Origin: Acidaminobacter sp. JC074
Lineage (GTDB): Bacteria > Bacillota > Clostridia > Peptostreptococcales > Acidaminobacteraceae
NCBI RefSeq assembly: GCF_022496765.1
Contig: NZ_VANV01000007.1
Location: 1 to 64,000, forward strand
Direction: 5' to 3'
DNA length: 64,000 nt
The translations under genes and the position numbers were made by a program. Below, one piece after another: positions 34,211 through 44,028 of this stretch (positions are counted from its first letter, which is position 1; every line of letters starts with the position of its first letter). The notes under the pieces were generated by a model. That model saw nothing but the letters and a program-made list of their open reading frames with translations, did no database searches and was not told the origin of the DNA.

Positions 34211-36447
34211 ACGATTACCTCAACCTCATATATAGTCCTATTTACAGTTTCTGAATACAGGGGATTTACTTTTAAGTCTTTACCATTAACATATACCATA
34301 TCTATATCCCCAACACACCTGAAGCTGATCTTCTCAATCAAGGATGAATAACCTTTGTCTTCAAGCCTAAAGTCTATATGAAGAGACTTATTAGAAAGCA
34401 CTTGTTTAAAATGAATAAAACCATGCTCATTTTTATAGTTAACTGTCATGCCATCGTCTTCATACATAGAGTAAGATGAACCTTTCTCATCAGAAAACAC
34501 ATAAACTGTTAACTCATTATAGCTTTCATCCACAGATTGACACACAGGTCTTAATGGTAAAATACCACCTTCTTTTAAGAATACAGGAATAGATTCAATT
34601 GGTGCATCGACATGAATTTCAGAATGGCCATCATAGATATTACCTGTAGCCATATGAAGCCATCTGCCTGAAGGTAAAGTCACATGTCTAGAGCTTCTGC
34701 CTTCTTTATATACTGGTGCAACCAGCAAATTATCTCCAAACAACCACTGGTCCCAAATTCTATGAAGGTCCTTTTGCCTTGGATAAGAAAGTGCCATTGG
34801 TCTGACAGGCGGCAAACCACTGTCATGCATGTCTTTGATCATACTGTAGATATAAGGCATGATTCTCATTCTGAAATTAAGTAAATCTCTTGCTATACTT
34901 TCAGCCCTTACCCCATATAACCATGGTTCTTTGGGGAATCTTCCATGGGTTCTTGTCACTGAAACAAAACATCCAAACTGCAACCATCTGATGAATAAAT
35001 CCCATTTAGGTTCACCTTGAATACCGCCTATATCCATTGTCCAAAATGGTAAACCAGACATCGACATATTCATGCCAGCCATGATTTCATCATGTAGCTC
35101 TTCCCACTTACACTCGTGATCACCAAACCAGATTAAACCATAACGTTGACTGCCTGTTGTAGCAGCTCTAGTTAAGCCAAACATTCTTTCATCAGGATTT
35201 TGGTCTCTCATGGCCTCTATGACAGTTTTGTTGTAAAGTAGCCCCCATATGTTGGCCATTTCCTCTGGATACATACCATTAAAATATCTGCCACCTTGAA
35301 CATTCCATGACATGAAGTTTTCATTCATGCCCTTGCCTTCACCACCATCAACCATAAAGCCCTTAACACCTTCTTCAATCAAAGGCATAATCTGTTGACG
35401 CCATTTTGAAATATGAAGTGGATTCGAGAAATCTTTATAATGAATGTTGCAAGTTGTATTTACATGGGTAAAGAGCTTTAAGTTCTCCTTTTTTAAATCA
35501 TTGATCATGTCTACCGGTTTTGGAAAACAATCATAGTCCCAAGTCAAATCTGTCACTTCATTAGGTACATAAACACCACGCCACATCAGGTCTAAAAACA
35601 TCAAATCACAAGGAATGTCTTTTTTTCTAAACTTAAAGCCATTCTCTAAAACCTCTTCTTGAGTCCTATAGCTATACCTGCCGGTCCAATAGCCTAATGA
35701 CCATTTAGGCGGCATAAAGGGCTTGCCCGTCAAGTCATGATAAGACTTAAGAACCTCCTTAAAATCTCCTAAAAAGATATAGCAGTCCAACATATGACTC
35801 TTTGGCAGAGAGATCTCTAATTGATTACCATCAAAATCAAAGGTTGTATCCCAAAGGGTGGTATTTAAAAACAAGCCATAACCAGAGTTACTCATGTAGA
35901 ATGGTACAGATTTACCATCCCAAGTATTTTTTTCTATCCTATGTTTTATTGTATGATTGTTAAGAGGATAAGCTCTTCTAAGGCCGGTTCCATAAAAGTA
36001 CTCGTGATTTTTTATCTCTAAATCAAAGAATATTTCTCTTTCATTCCAAGAAAGATCCTTATTTGCAAGAACTTTTTCATCTTCTAAAACAAGTTCAAAT
36101 GAAAAAGGCTTTTTATATAAGATTAGCTTGTATCTATTAATAGTAAGGGTCACCTTGTCATCTTGGTCTATCACATCTATTTTCTTGACAGAAGGCTTGT
36201 CACCTATCATATAAGGGGCATTAGCACCAATTGGATATGACTCACATACATCTTGTGTATACATTTCAAAGTGGATGGCTTGATCATAAATCAAGCTGAT
36301 TTTCCCCTTAGCACCCGATGAGAATGCCAAATGGAGTTCCTTGTCCATTTCTATTGAAATAACCAAGTCTCCAAGGCTCTTTAAGGGAAATCTTTGTCTT
36401 TTACCGTAGTCAAGACTTTTTCCTTCTAAAACATCTGTTATCGCCAT
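34207..36447 (-). CDS. glycoside hydrolase family 31 alpha-glycosidase
   Basis: 746 residues. An N-terminal beta-sandwich precedes a TIM barrel (about 245-560). The nucleophile is Asp367 in KGFMVDGGEG, and the acid/base candidate Asp443 in WFGDHECKWEEL; PPKWSLGYWTGRYSY opens the barrel. The usual WxDMNE segment is replaced by MVDGGE, as in subgroups such as sulfoquinovosidases and some alpha-galactosidases or xylosidases. Substrate unknown. No signal peptide. GAGGAGGTG inside the end of the upstream sulfatase gene serves as ribosome binding site. Confidence 0.88.
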   Translation of the reverse strand: MAITDVLEGKSLDYGKRQRFPLKSLGDLVISIEMDKELHLAFSSGAKGKISLIYDQAIHFEMYTQDVCESYPIGANAPYMIGDKPSVKKIDVIDQDDKVTLTINRYKLILYKKPFSFELVLEDEKVLANKDLSWNEREIFFDLEIKNHEYFYGTGLRRAYPLNNHTIKHRIEKNTWDGKSVPFYMSNSGYGLFLNTTLWDTTFDFDGNQLEISLPKSHMLDCYIFLGDFKEVLKSYHDLTGKPFMPPKWSLGYWTGRYSYRTQEEVLENGFKFRKKDIPCDLMFLDLMWRGVYVPNEVTDLTWDYDCFPKPVDMINDLKKENLKLFTHVNTTCNIHYKDFSNPLHISKWRQQIMPLIEEGVKGFMVDGGEGKGMNENFMSWNVQGGRYFNGMYPEEMANIWGLLYNKTVIEAMRDQNPDERMFGLTRAATTGSQRYGLIWFGDHECKWEELHDEIMAGMNMSMSGLPFWTMDIGGIQGEPKWDLFIRWLQFGCFVSVTRTHGRFPKEPWLYGVRAESIARDLLNFRMRIMPYIYSMIKDMHDSGLPPVRPMALSYPRQKDLHRIWDQWLFGDNLLVAPVYKEGRSSRHVTLPSGRWLHMATGNIYDGHSEIHVDAPIESIPVFLKEGGILPLRPVCQSVDESYNELTVYVFSDEKGSSYSMYEDDGMTVNYKNEHGFIHFKQVLSNKSLHIDFRLEDKGYSSLIEKISFRCVGDIDMVYVNGKDLKVNPLYSETVNRTIYEVEVIV

Positions 36448-36448
36448 C

Positions 36449-37807
36449 TTACACCTCCTCTATAATTGGTAATGTAAACTTATCATCCGTCTTATCTATC
36501 CATGATTGAAGCTCATCATTCAGTTCTTTCCTCTTAGTCAGGTACTTGGTATTATGCGCAAGATTCACAAGTTCATAAGGATCTTCATTTAAATCAAACA
36601 TAAGCCAAACTGTATTTTCAAAGCAAACATACTTCCAATTATCGATGGTCACTATGCCTCTCCAGGGTAAATCTGTAGAGTCACCATGCCTTGTTGGAAT
36701 AACAGACTGCAAATAAGCAGATGTCGGCTCATTGTCTTTTGTTCTGCCCTTCATTCGATAGTGGGCATAATTGGTGCCTTCCATCCAATCAGGTATGTCT
36801 AAACCACATAAGCCAAGTGTTGTAGGTGCAATATCTACATGATTAAGTGGCACGTCGCATTCTCCATTTAGTCGACCATTATATCTCATGGCTTCACCAC
36901 CAATTATGAATGGAATTCTAATCGATTCCTCATAAGGATTGGTCTTTTTAAATTGCCCATGACTGCCATGCATATCACCATGATCACTAAAGAAAACGAT
37001 ATGAGTTGACTCTGATAAACCCAGGTCCTTAAGTGCTATTTGAATTCTTCCAACATTGTCATCAAGATTTTCTATTTGACCATAATAACCAGCTAAGTCC
37101 TTTGAAGCTGTTTCTCTTATCGACTGAATATTGGGTACGTTTTCTCTAAACTTTATTTTGCCTGGAGAATAGTTCTTTTGGTAATCACTTGGTGCAACAT
37201 AAGGGTTGTGAGGTGGTTGAACCGATAAGACAGCAAAGAAGTTGTCATCTTTTTTCTCTGATAAATACTCTATCAGCATATCTGTTAAACAGTCTGTTTC
37301 ATAACCATCCAGTTTGATACTTTCCGTCTCTTTGCCTTCACCACCATGAACCCATGTATCCCATGGAGAATTGTTGTTGTCATAGCCATACCATCTTTTA
37401 AAGCCACCTCGTCTATGAGGCGGTACCACATGAAAAACAGCTCTTCCAAGATTGAGTTGGCTGTTACAATCATGGTCTTTCATGTTTTTTTCTTCAAAGC
37501 CATCTAAGTGCCACTTACCAAAATAAGCTGTGTGATAGCCATTGTCGTTAAAAGCATGGGCAATGGTACGAGTATTTTCATCAAGAGCATATTCATGTCC
37601 TGGCACACATTTATGTGGGTATTTACTTGTTAAAAGAGATCCCCTGAATGGACAACATAAAGGAAAGCCAGATACCGCTCTTGTATAATTTAACCCAAGT
37701 CTTGCCAGTGTATCGATGTGAGGTGTTGAAACATTTTCATCACCATTTATCCCTAAAGCCTGAGCCCTATGTTGATCTCCGAATATCCATATTACATTTT
37801 GCTTCAT
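36449..37807 (-). CDS. Cys-type formylglycine sulfatase 1
   Basis: 452 residues of the alkaline-phosphatase superfamily. The modification motif is Cys51-Cys-Pro-Phe-Arg55 (LCCPFRGSLL), with nearby FGDQHR for metal binding and FFSDHGDMHGSHG in the C-terminal half. It has no signal peptide, so it should act on imported sulfated sugars. It overlaps the upstream glycosidase-like gene by 4 nt and is 1 nt from the GH31 gene. The sulfate position cannot be inferred. Confidence 0.9.
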   Translation of the reverse strand: MKQNVIWIFGDQHRAQALGINGDENVSTPHIDTLARLGLNYTRAVSGFPLCCPFRGSLLTSKYPHKCVPGHEYALDENTRTIAHAFNDNGYHTAYFGKWHLDGFEEKNMKDHDCNSQLNLGRAVFHVVPPHRRGGFKRWYGYDNNNSPWDTWVHGGEGKETESIKLDGYETDCLTDMLIEYLSEKKDDNFFAVLSVQPPHNPYVAPSDYQKNYSPGKIKFRENVPNIQSIRETASKDLAGYYGQIENLDDNVGRIQIALKDLGLSESTHIVFFSDHGDMHGSHGQFKKTNPYEESIRIPFIIGGEAMRYNGRLNGECDVPLNHVDIAPTTLGLCGLDIPDWMEGTNYAHYRMKGRTKDNEPTSAYLQSVIPTRHGDSTDLPWRGIVTIDNWKYVCFENTVWLMFDLNEDPYELVNLAHNTKYLTKRKELNDELQSWIDKTDDKFTLPIIEEV

Positions 37808-39096
37808 CCTAGCCTCCTTATAAAATCCAGTCTATCAGCAGCGTTGATAAAGGAAGCTGCTGTCCAAAGTTGATGGGATGACCCAATTGGCAACTTGGTA
37901 TTAAAGTCCACCAACTCGTAAAAACTAGACGCCATACACATTCTACCTATCATCTTTAAGCTTGTGGCTGCTGTAGACATTTGATAGGCTTTTTCATAAG
38001 CTTGTAAATAAAAAGCATCTACAAAGCCCCATGTTGTCAGATTATGATAAATACCATCATGAATGACAGGTATATCTTTATAAACCTTGACATGTTTAAA
38101 GAAGGGACTTAATAAAGGGATGCCATAAGGTGTCATAGGATAATCATTGAGCAAGACTTTTGAAAGCTCATCATCAACCACATCGTGTAAAATCGCAAAG
38201 GCAATGCCTAAGGCATCCTTTTGTAAACTTAGCTGACCAGATCCATCTTTGTAATAGCTGAGACATTTGTCTTCTAAGCTTAAATGTTTTATGATGCTTT
38301 TTTTCAGATGACTAGACTTTTCTAGCCAATAAGCTTTTTCTTCAAGTCCTAGATAATCTGCAGCTTTAGCCATTATATCAAGACCATGTTTATAAACAGC
38401 ATTGGTAGATAAGGCCTTGATACGTACACAATCACTTATGGTCCAATCAAGTGGATAACCATTGGATTTCATATGGGGAAAGTGTACATCTACAAATACA
38501 GCCTGTCCTCTGTAAAGGCCGTCTGTATCATCATAAAAATAATCATATATGTTTTCAAAGAACCACTTACCCGTTTCATATAGGTATGGGATTTGATCCA
38601 GCATCTGATGTTCTTGTATCAAGTCCCACATCCCCCAAAGCCATATGACGTCATCAGACCTTCTTGTAATAGAACCACAGTGATAGGGATTATCTTCGGT
38701 TACTCTCCAAGGTGCTTGTATGCCCTCTACAATATAGTCCTTATGATCCACATCAAAGCCTGTATGTCGCCTTGCCTGTCTGGTGTACTTTAAAGAATCT
38801 AACATAACTTTTGGGTAATATTTGTTAAGTGATAGCACACCCGATAAACTGATATCTCTTGTAAAGACTGCTTTGCCAAAGGTTCTTCCAGCCCCAAAGT
38901 AAGTTATTTCATTATCCTCTACCATATTGGACTCAATATCTGAAAAAGCAATAGCAATCATCTTATCTATGAGTTTGTTGTTTGACTGCAAATCTACACT
39001 TAAATTAAAAGCAGCTTGTTCAAGTTGTTTTTCCTCAACCCTTACAAAGGGATCTTTTAGGCATTCATTATCTAAAAATATTTTTTCCTGATTCAT
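37804..39096 (-). CDS. six-hairpin glycosidase-like protein
   Basis: 430 residues, rich in helices. The motifs CGSITRRSDDVIWLWGMWDLI, YPLDWTISDCVRI, TPYGIPLLSPF and SSHQLWTAASFINAADR follow the order seen in (alpha/alpha)6-barrel enzymes (GH15/GH63/amylo-1,6-glucosidase relatives). No family assignment is certain. It is cytoplasmic and sits between two sulfatase genes, so it probably removes a sugar from the same sulfated glycan. A first GTG at 39102 is possible; TAGGTGG favours the ATG at 39096. Confidence 0.65.
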   Translation of the reverse strand: MNQEKIFLDNECLKDPFVRVEEKQLEQAAFNLSVDLQSNNKLIDKMIAIAFSDIESNMVEDNEITYFGAGRTFGKAVFTRDISLSGVLSLNKYYPKVMLDSLKYTRQARRHTGFDVDHKDYIVEGIQAPWRVTEDNPYHCGSITRRSDDVIWLWGMWDLIQEHQMLDQIPYLYETGKWFFENIYDYFYDDTDGLYRGQAVFVDVHFPHMKSNGYPLDWTISDCVRIKALSTNAVYKHGLDIMAKAADYLGLEEKAYWLEKSSHLKKSIIKHLSLEDKCLSYYKDGSGQLSLQKDALGIAFAILHDVVDDELSKVLLNDYPMTPYGIPLLSPFFKHVKVYKDIPVIHDGIYHNLTTWGFVDAFYLQAYEKAYQMSTAATSLKMIGRMCMASSFYELVDFNTKLPIGSSHQLWTAASFINAADRLDFIRRLG

Positions 39097-39102
39097 AGCC
39101 AC

Positions 39103-40416
39103 CTACCTTATGCCATCTTCTTCAAATTCATCGGCCTCGGGACTGATGCAGTCTAGACGATTGACGATGGCACCATCCGGTTTAGCCACTTGCCCTAAAA
39201 GGATAGGATCGTCTGTTTGAACTTGCCAAAATGTCAGGTTGTCTAAAAGACTTTCATAGATGCCTTGATAAGAGGCATCATCTATTAAGTTGACACGCTC
39301 AAGAGGATCGATGTATAAATCATATAACCTCTCTCTTGATACTGTGTACTCTAAATAACCACTTTCAACAAGTTGATCCTTAGATGGACAGTTATCAATA
39401 TTAGATGGAACAGGTTTCTTATGAATGTCATAGTGTCTGATCAGCTTATATCGATTACTTCTGATGGCCCTTTTAGGCTCATAAGCGGCGTGATAAGATA
39501 CTTCTGAATAAACAAATTCATTGATAGCCTCATCTTTAGAAAAAATAGGCAACATAGATTTTCCTTGTAACCATTCTGGTTTATCCACTTCTAAAAGCTC
39601 ACAAATGGTAGGATACAAATCAATATGAGACACAAGTGCATCCGTCGCCCTCCCCTTTAAATGATTACTTGGAAAATCCATAATCAAAGATACACCTGTA
39701 CCTGTATCGGTTAGGTTACATTTCATATGTGGAAAGGCTATGCCATGGTCTGTTGTAAATATCAAAATGGTTCGATCTCTTAGTCCCGCCTCTTCAATGG
39801 CCTGATAAACCTGACCAAAACATGTGTCCATAAAATGAGCTGAGGATAAGAATCTGGCCATATCTTCACGGTTTTCTTTTGTATCCATGATTGGATGAGG
39901 TACTTTTACATAGTCAGGATTGTACTTATCTTGTTCTGGAAACTTTCTGTGTGTATTCCACATGCCAAAAGATAAAAAGAAGGGCTTGTCATGTTCTGAC
40001 TTGATAAAGTCACAAGCAGCTTTTGCATTCATCATGTCCCTGTCATTTTTAGAAACCGACTTATCAGAGCAACCTAGAATATGATCATAACCAATCATGC
40101 CCTCATCAGGTGCTACATGCTGAATCCCTGATAAAGCAGTCTTGTAACCATTTCTTTTTAGAAAGTTGGCCAAGTGTTTTTCATAATCATCTAATTGAAA
40201 ACCTCTGTGGGCCAGACCAAGCATGCCATTGTTATGAGGTGACATGCCTGTCAGCAGGCCCGACCTTGAAGGTGAACAGGTTGGGCCAACGCAGTGGGCA
40301 TTTCTAAAAAGTGTCGCTGACTCTGCAAATCTCATCAAATTTGGTGTTTCAACAGGTTCACCATAAGGCTGAATATACCTTCCTGTATCATGCGTGTGTA
40401 TATATATAACGTTCAT
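39103..40416 (-). CDS. Cys-type formylglycine sulfatase 2
   Basis: 437 residues. The activation motif is Cys47-Ser-Pro-Ser-Arg51 (GPTCSPSRSGLLTG); TTDHGIAFPHMK carries C-terminal metal ligands, and THDTGR the N-terminal one. It belongs to the heparan/N-sulfatase-like group by overall look. AAGGAG sets the start at 40416; the reading frame opens further to 40449 without support. No signal peptide. It is the first enzyme behind the ABC transporter genes. Confidence 0.9.
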   Translation of the reverse strand: MNVIYIHTHDTGRYIQPYGEPVETPNLMRFAESATLFRNAHCVGPTCSPSRSGLLTGMSPHNNGMLGLAHRGFQLDDYEKHLANFLKRNGYKTALSGIQHVAPDEGMIGYDHILGCSDKSVSKNDRDMMNAKAACDFIKSEHDKPFFLSFGMWNTHRKFPEQDKYNPDYVKVPHPIMDTKENREDMARFLSSAHFMDTCFGQVYQAIEEAGLRDRTILIFTTDHGIAFPHMKCNLTDTGTGVSLIMDFPSNHLKGRATDALVSHIDLYPTICELLEVDKPEWLQGKSMLPIFSKDEAINEFVYSEVSYHAAYEPKRAIRSNRYKLIRHYDIHKKPVPSNIDNCPSKDQLVESGYLEYTVSRERLYDLYIDPLERVNLIDDASYQGIYESLLDNLTFWQVQTDDPILLGQVAKPDGAIVNRLDCISPEADEFEEDGIR

Positions 40417-40435
40417 TTTTTTCTCCTTACATAAA

Positions 40436-40464
40436 ACGAATGTTAGCAAAATGCTAACATCCGT
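40436..40464 (-). terminator. hairpin behind the binding-protein gene, partial terminator or mRNA stabiliser
   Basis: A long stem with arms ACGGATGTTAGCA and TGCTAACATTCGT (one mismatch) and a 3-nt loop, followed by only TTTA on the minus strand. The strength of the stem with the short T-run suits partial termination or 3'-end protection of the transport part of the operon. Confidence 0.55.
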
Positions 40465-40469
40465 AGAAT

Positions 40470-42071
40470 TTAATTTGCCATGAATTTATCGTAAGCTTCT
40501 TGATAGATCTCCATCAGACGCTCATAACCCATTTTGTCAATTTCCTGAATATATTGATCCCAGTCTTCTTCTACACCACCTTCAGTAATCCATTTAGCAG
40601 TCATATTTTGCGCATATGTGTAAATGTCATTCTTTAGAGTAGCAAGTTCAACTGCAACATCTGGTGACCATGTAACCATTGGGAAGTTGTTCTCAAGTGG
40701 TTCAATAAAATCTTCCATGCCTTCTTCATAAGATAACTTAACCAAATGGAATTCTGGTACTGTTGTCTTATTTTCTAGTTCTTCAGAACAATAAAGTGGT
40801 GCTCTATCAGCTGGAGCGGCTGTCCACTTCCACAAACCTGCATTTAAGTTAAGGTCTGCTGGTGGATCTAACACCTTATAACCTGCATCTGTTTTTTCAA
40901 TCGCTGGTCCAATAGAACCAAAGAACATTTGAATAGAGTTCTCTTCTGCATACAACTCGTCAATCCAACGCATAGTTGCTTCTACATTTTCATTAACAGA
41001 AGTCATAGCGATAACATTCTTCTTATACTTTTCTGTCACACCACTGTTAAGTACTTGTCTGTCACCATTTGGACCTTCAAGCGGTGGTAAAACAACATAT
41101 TGATCCGTCCATTGACCAAATAGGTTTTCAGCTTGCCAGTGTACACCTACACCAAGTTTAGCAATATCACTTGCCTTACCTGAAGCCATATAGTTACTTT
41201 GAGTATAAATCTCTGGGTATACCAGACCTTCACTGTATAATTTGCTTACATATGAAACAGCATCTCTGTAACCTTCAGAAGTTAAGATAAATTCTACCTT
41301 ACCATCTCTTACTTGAACTTGTTCACCAGTTCTATCATTTGTTACACCAAATGAACCAAGTAAACCTCTCCATGTAAAGTTGTTACCTGAAGTATCAAAG
41401 TTAAATGGAATTTCATCTTTTTCACCATTGCCATTTGGATCTAAGTCTCTAAATGCAATCAATACTTGTTCAAACTCTTCTACAGTTTGTGGTATTTCTA
41501 AACCTAAGTTATCTAACCATGTTTTGTTGATAAACCATGTATCTGCCACTTTAGGTCTAAATGGTCTAACACTAGGTAAAGCATAGATAGCACCTGTATC
41601 AGGATCTGTACAAATCTTTTTTGTTAAAGGATCATTTTCAAACATAGCTTGAATATTTGGCGCATATTTTTCAATTAATGGTGCCATGTCTACAAAATAA
41701 TCTTTGTTGTTTAAAATATCTATATCTGATAAACCCACACCAAAGAAAACATCCGGTAAATCACCAGAAGCTAAGATTAAGTTTTTCTTCTCATCCCAAC
41801 CAGAACGGATTGTTTCTACACTGATGTTAACACCTGTCTTAGCAGAAATAACTTGGAATGACTCCATTTCTGTTAATTCATATGTGTTAGGATGTGAGTT
41901 AAATACTAGGCTTAACTCAATTGGTTCTTTAACAACAGGATAGCCTTCTGCATTAAAGTTATCATCCACGACTTTTTCTGTCGTACTTTCGGCTGCTTCA
42001 TTACCACCGCCACATCCAACGAATGTTAGGCACAGTGATAAAATCAATAACCACGTTACAAATTTCTTCAT
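40470..42071 (-). CDS. sugar ABC transporter substrate-binding lipoprotein
   Basis: 533 residues, as in the long LipO/YtcQ group of binding proteins. The lipobox FVGC lies at about residues 17-20 (CLTFVGCGGG), followed by a Ser/Glu-rich linker and a two-lobe extracellular domain. It should bring oligosaccharides to the two permeases upstream. AAGGTGG sets the start at 42071. Hairpins stand both before (42094-42118) and after this gene, which would favour more binding protein than permease. Confidence 0.92.
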   Translation of the reverse strand: MKKFVTWLLILSLCLTFVGCGGGNEAAESTTEKVVDDNFNAEGYPVVKEPIELSLVFNSHPNTYELTEMESFQVISAKTGVNISVETIRSGWDEKKNLILASGDLPDVFFGVGLSDIDILNNKDYFVDMAPLIEKYAPNIQAMFENDPLTKKICTDPDTGAIYALPSVRPFRPKVADTWFINKTWLDNLGLEIPQTVEEFEQVLIAFRDLDPNGNGEKDEIPFNFDTSGNNFTWRGLLGSFGVTNDRTGEQVQVRDGKVEFILTSEGYRDAVSYVSKLYSEGLVYPEIYTQSNYMASGKASDIAKLGVGVHWQAENLFGQWTDQYVVLPPLEGPNGDRQVLNSGVTEKYKKNVIAMTSVNENVEATMRWIDELYAEENSIQMFFGSIGPAIEKTDAGYKVLDPPADLNLNAGLWKWTAAPADRAPLYCSEELENKTTVPEFHLVKLSYEEGMEDFIEPLENNFPMVTWSPDVAVELATLKNDIYTYAQNMTAKWITEGGVEEDWDQYIQEIDKMGYERLMEIYQEAYDKFMAN

Positions 42072-42093
42072 TCTAACCACCTTTTAATATTTA

Positions 42094-42118
42094 AACAATA
42101 ACCTATATAAATATTGTT
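42094..42118 (-). repeat. inverted repeat in the 5' leader of the binding-protein gene
   Basis: AACAATA (42094-42100) and TATTGTT (42112-42118) with an 11-nt loop, between the permease and binding-protein genes. A TATAAT on the minus strand lies just before it (near 42135) but without a clear -35. Possible RNA-processing or stabilising structure. Confidence 0.35.
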
Positions 42119-42160
42119 ATGATCTCTACCTTTATTATACTATAGACATCATACCAAAAT

Positions 42161-43036
42161 TTAACCTTTTACTGCACCGATCATGACACCCTTTGTAAAA
42201 TACTTCTGTACAAATGGATAAACCATGATGATTGGAATTGTAGAAACAACAATAACAGCATACTTAATCAAGTCAAAGAGGTTTTGTGTTTCTGCAAAAC
42301 CTTCAGCTGCCGAGCCATCAAATGATTGGTTCTGTATCAAAATAGATCTTAAAACAATCTGTAGTGTTTGAAGATTTTCATCTCTTAAGTAGATAAGCGC
42401 TTTAAAGTACTCATTCCACTGGGCAACCGCATAATAAAGTAAGATAACTGCTATGATTGCCTTTGATAATGGTAAAATTATCGATATGAAAAATCTGATA
42501 TCAGAACAACCATCTATCTTTGCAGCCTCACCTAAGGATTCTGGTATGGAGCTTTCAAAGAATGATCTAGCAATAATCAAATTGTATACGTTAAGTGAAA
42601 ACGGCAGTATCATGACCCAAATAGTGTTATAGAGATTCAAATCTTTTATCAATAAGTATGTTGGAATCAAACCACCTCCGAAGAACATGGTAAAAACAAA
42701 CATCATCATAATTGTGTTACGGGCTTTAAAGTCTTTTCTTGACAGAACAAATGCTGCTGGTAAAGTTACAAGCAAACTGATAGCCGTTCCTGCAAGTGTA
42801 TAGAATATGGTATTTCTGTAACCCATCCAGATTCTTGCATCCTGAAAAACTTTTTCATACCCTTCAAAAGTAATGTATTTTGGCCATAAGTAAACCAAGC
42901 CATTTTCAACAGCATCCGGTGAACTGATGGAAGCTATAACAACAAAGTATATAGGATATAAGGCCATAATTGCTGCAATACCTGCTAAGAGGTATATCAC
43001 AACAGTTGTAAATTTATCTACTGATTTAAGTTTCAT
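42161..43036 (-). CDS. sugar ABC transporter permease 2 (LplC/YtcP type)
   Basis: 291 residues with six membrane helices. The EAA loop that contacts the ATPase reads EAAKIDGCSDIRFFISIILP. The N-terminal TTVVIYLLAGIAAIMALYPI is typical of the MalG-like second permease. TAGGAGG sets the start at 43036; the ATG at 43051 lies ahead of that site. No ATPase gene is in the window, so a shared MsmX-type ATPase is likely. Confidence 0.93.
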   Translation of the reverse strand: MKLKSVDKFTTVVIYLLAGIAAIMALYPIYFVVIASISSPDAVENGLVYLWPKYITFEGYEKVFQDARIWMGYRNTIFYTLAGTAISLLVTLPAAFVLSRKDFKARNTIMMMFVFTMFFGGGLIPTYLLIKDLNLYNTIWVMILPFSLNVYNLIIARSFFESSIPESLGEAAKIDGCSDIRFFISIILPLSKAIIAVILLYYAVAQWNEYFKALIYLRDENLQTLQIVLRSILIQNQSFDGSAAEGFAETQNLFDLIKYAVIVVSTIPIIMVYPFVQKYFTKGVMIGAVKG

Positions 43037-43044
43037 TTTGCCTC

Positions 43045-44028
43045 CTACCATAAACTTGTCTGATTCGCTTTTTTAGCAATACGATTGAGTGTAATAAGTA
43101 AAACAAAGTTAATCATTGTATTAAACAAACCTATTGCAGCTGAATAAGAGTACTGAGAGTTCAATAAACCCATTTTATAGACGTAGGTTGAAATAATTTC
43201 CGACGTTGACTGATTTAATGGGTTTTGCATCAGATAGACCTTTTCAAAACCAATAGACATCAACTTACCTGTATTTAGCAGTAATAAGATAATGGCTGTA
43301 GGTACGATGGATGGTATATCAATGTAAAGTATCTTTTGCCACTTTGACGCCCCATCAATAGATGCCGCTTCATACAAAGATGGATCGACACCTGCTAATG
43401 CTGCTAGATAGATAATAGAACCCCAACCTGCACTTTGCCAGATACCAGAAAACACATACAAGGATTTAAACCATTTAGCCTCTCCCATAAAGTTGATTGG
43501 CTCCATACCAAACATGGTAAATAAATGTGCTATAATCCCCTTATCTGGTGAGGTGAACAAAGTCAGCATACCAATTACAACCACAACTGAAACAAAATGA
43601 GGTATATAAGTTACAGTCTGCACCATCTTTTTAAATGGATTGTGTTTGATCTGATTTAAAATCAATGCCAATATGATTGGAAATGGAAAGCCTACAATCA
43701 GCTGATAAAGACTCAGTCCTAAGGTGTTCTTTAATATGTCCCAAAAGTTATAAGACTCAAAAAATCTTATAAAATGTTTAAACCCCACCCATTCACTTCC
43801 TGTTATTCCCTTGGTAGGCACAAAATCTTTAAATGCGATTTGTACACCATACATAGGAATGTATCTGAATATAAAGATCAATAAGACTGCTGGTAAAACC
43901 ATCAAATACAATTGATAATTTCTTTTTAACTCTAAGCCAACAGCACCTAAGAATCTTTTTACTCCTGAAACAAATCTTTCATTAATTGGTAAAGATGTTT
44001 CTGAATAATCCTCCCTTGCAATACTCAT
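43045..44028 (-). CDS. sugar ABC transporter permease 1 (LplB/YtcO type)
   Basis: 327 residues with six helices after a long N-terminal cytoplasmic part. LYLMVLPAVLLIFIFRYIPMYG and the EAA loop EAASIDGASKWQKILYIDIP are typical of the LplB group. First gene of the long minus-strand run, with AGGAGGAG before the ATG. It is divergent from the sensor/AraC gene, its likely activator. Confidence 0.93.
   Translation of the reverse strand: MSIAREDYSETSLPINERFVSGVKRFLGAVGLELKRNYQLYLMVLPAVLLIFIFRYIPMYGVQIAFKDFVPTKGITGSEWVGFKHFIRFFESYNFWDILKNTLGLSLYQLIVGFPFPIILALILNQIKHNPFKKMVQTVTYIPHFVSVVVVIGMLTLFTSPDKGIIAHLFTMFGMEPINFMGEAKWFKSLYVFSGIWQSAGWGSIIYLAALAGVDPSLYEAASIDGASKWQKILYIDIPSIVPTAIILLLLNTGKLMSIGFEKVYLMQNPLNQSTSEIISTYVYKMGLLNSQYSYSAAIGLFNTMINFVLLITLNRIAKKANQTSLW

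Noticed and set aside
31082..44028. A transport ATPase belonging to the ABC importer
   Set aside because: No protein with Walker A/B and the ABC signature occurs in the locus; SbcC is the only ABC-type ATPase in the window and is a DNA repair protein.
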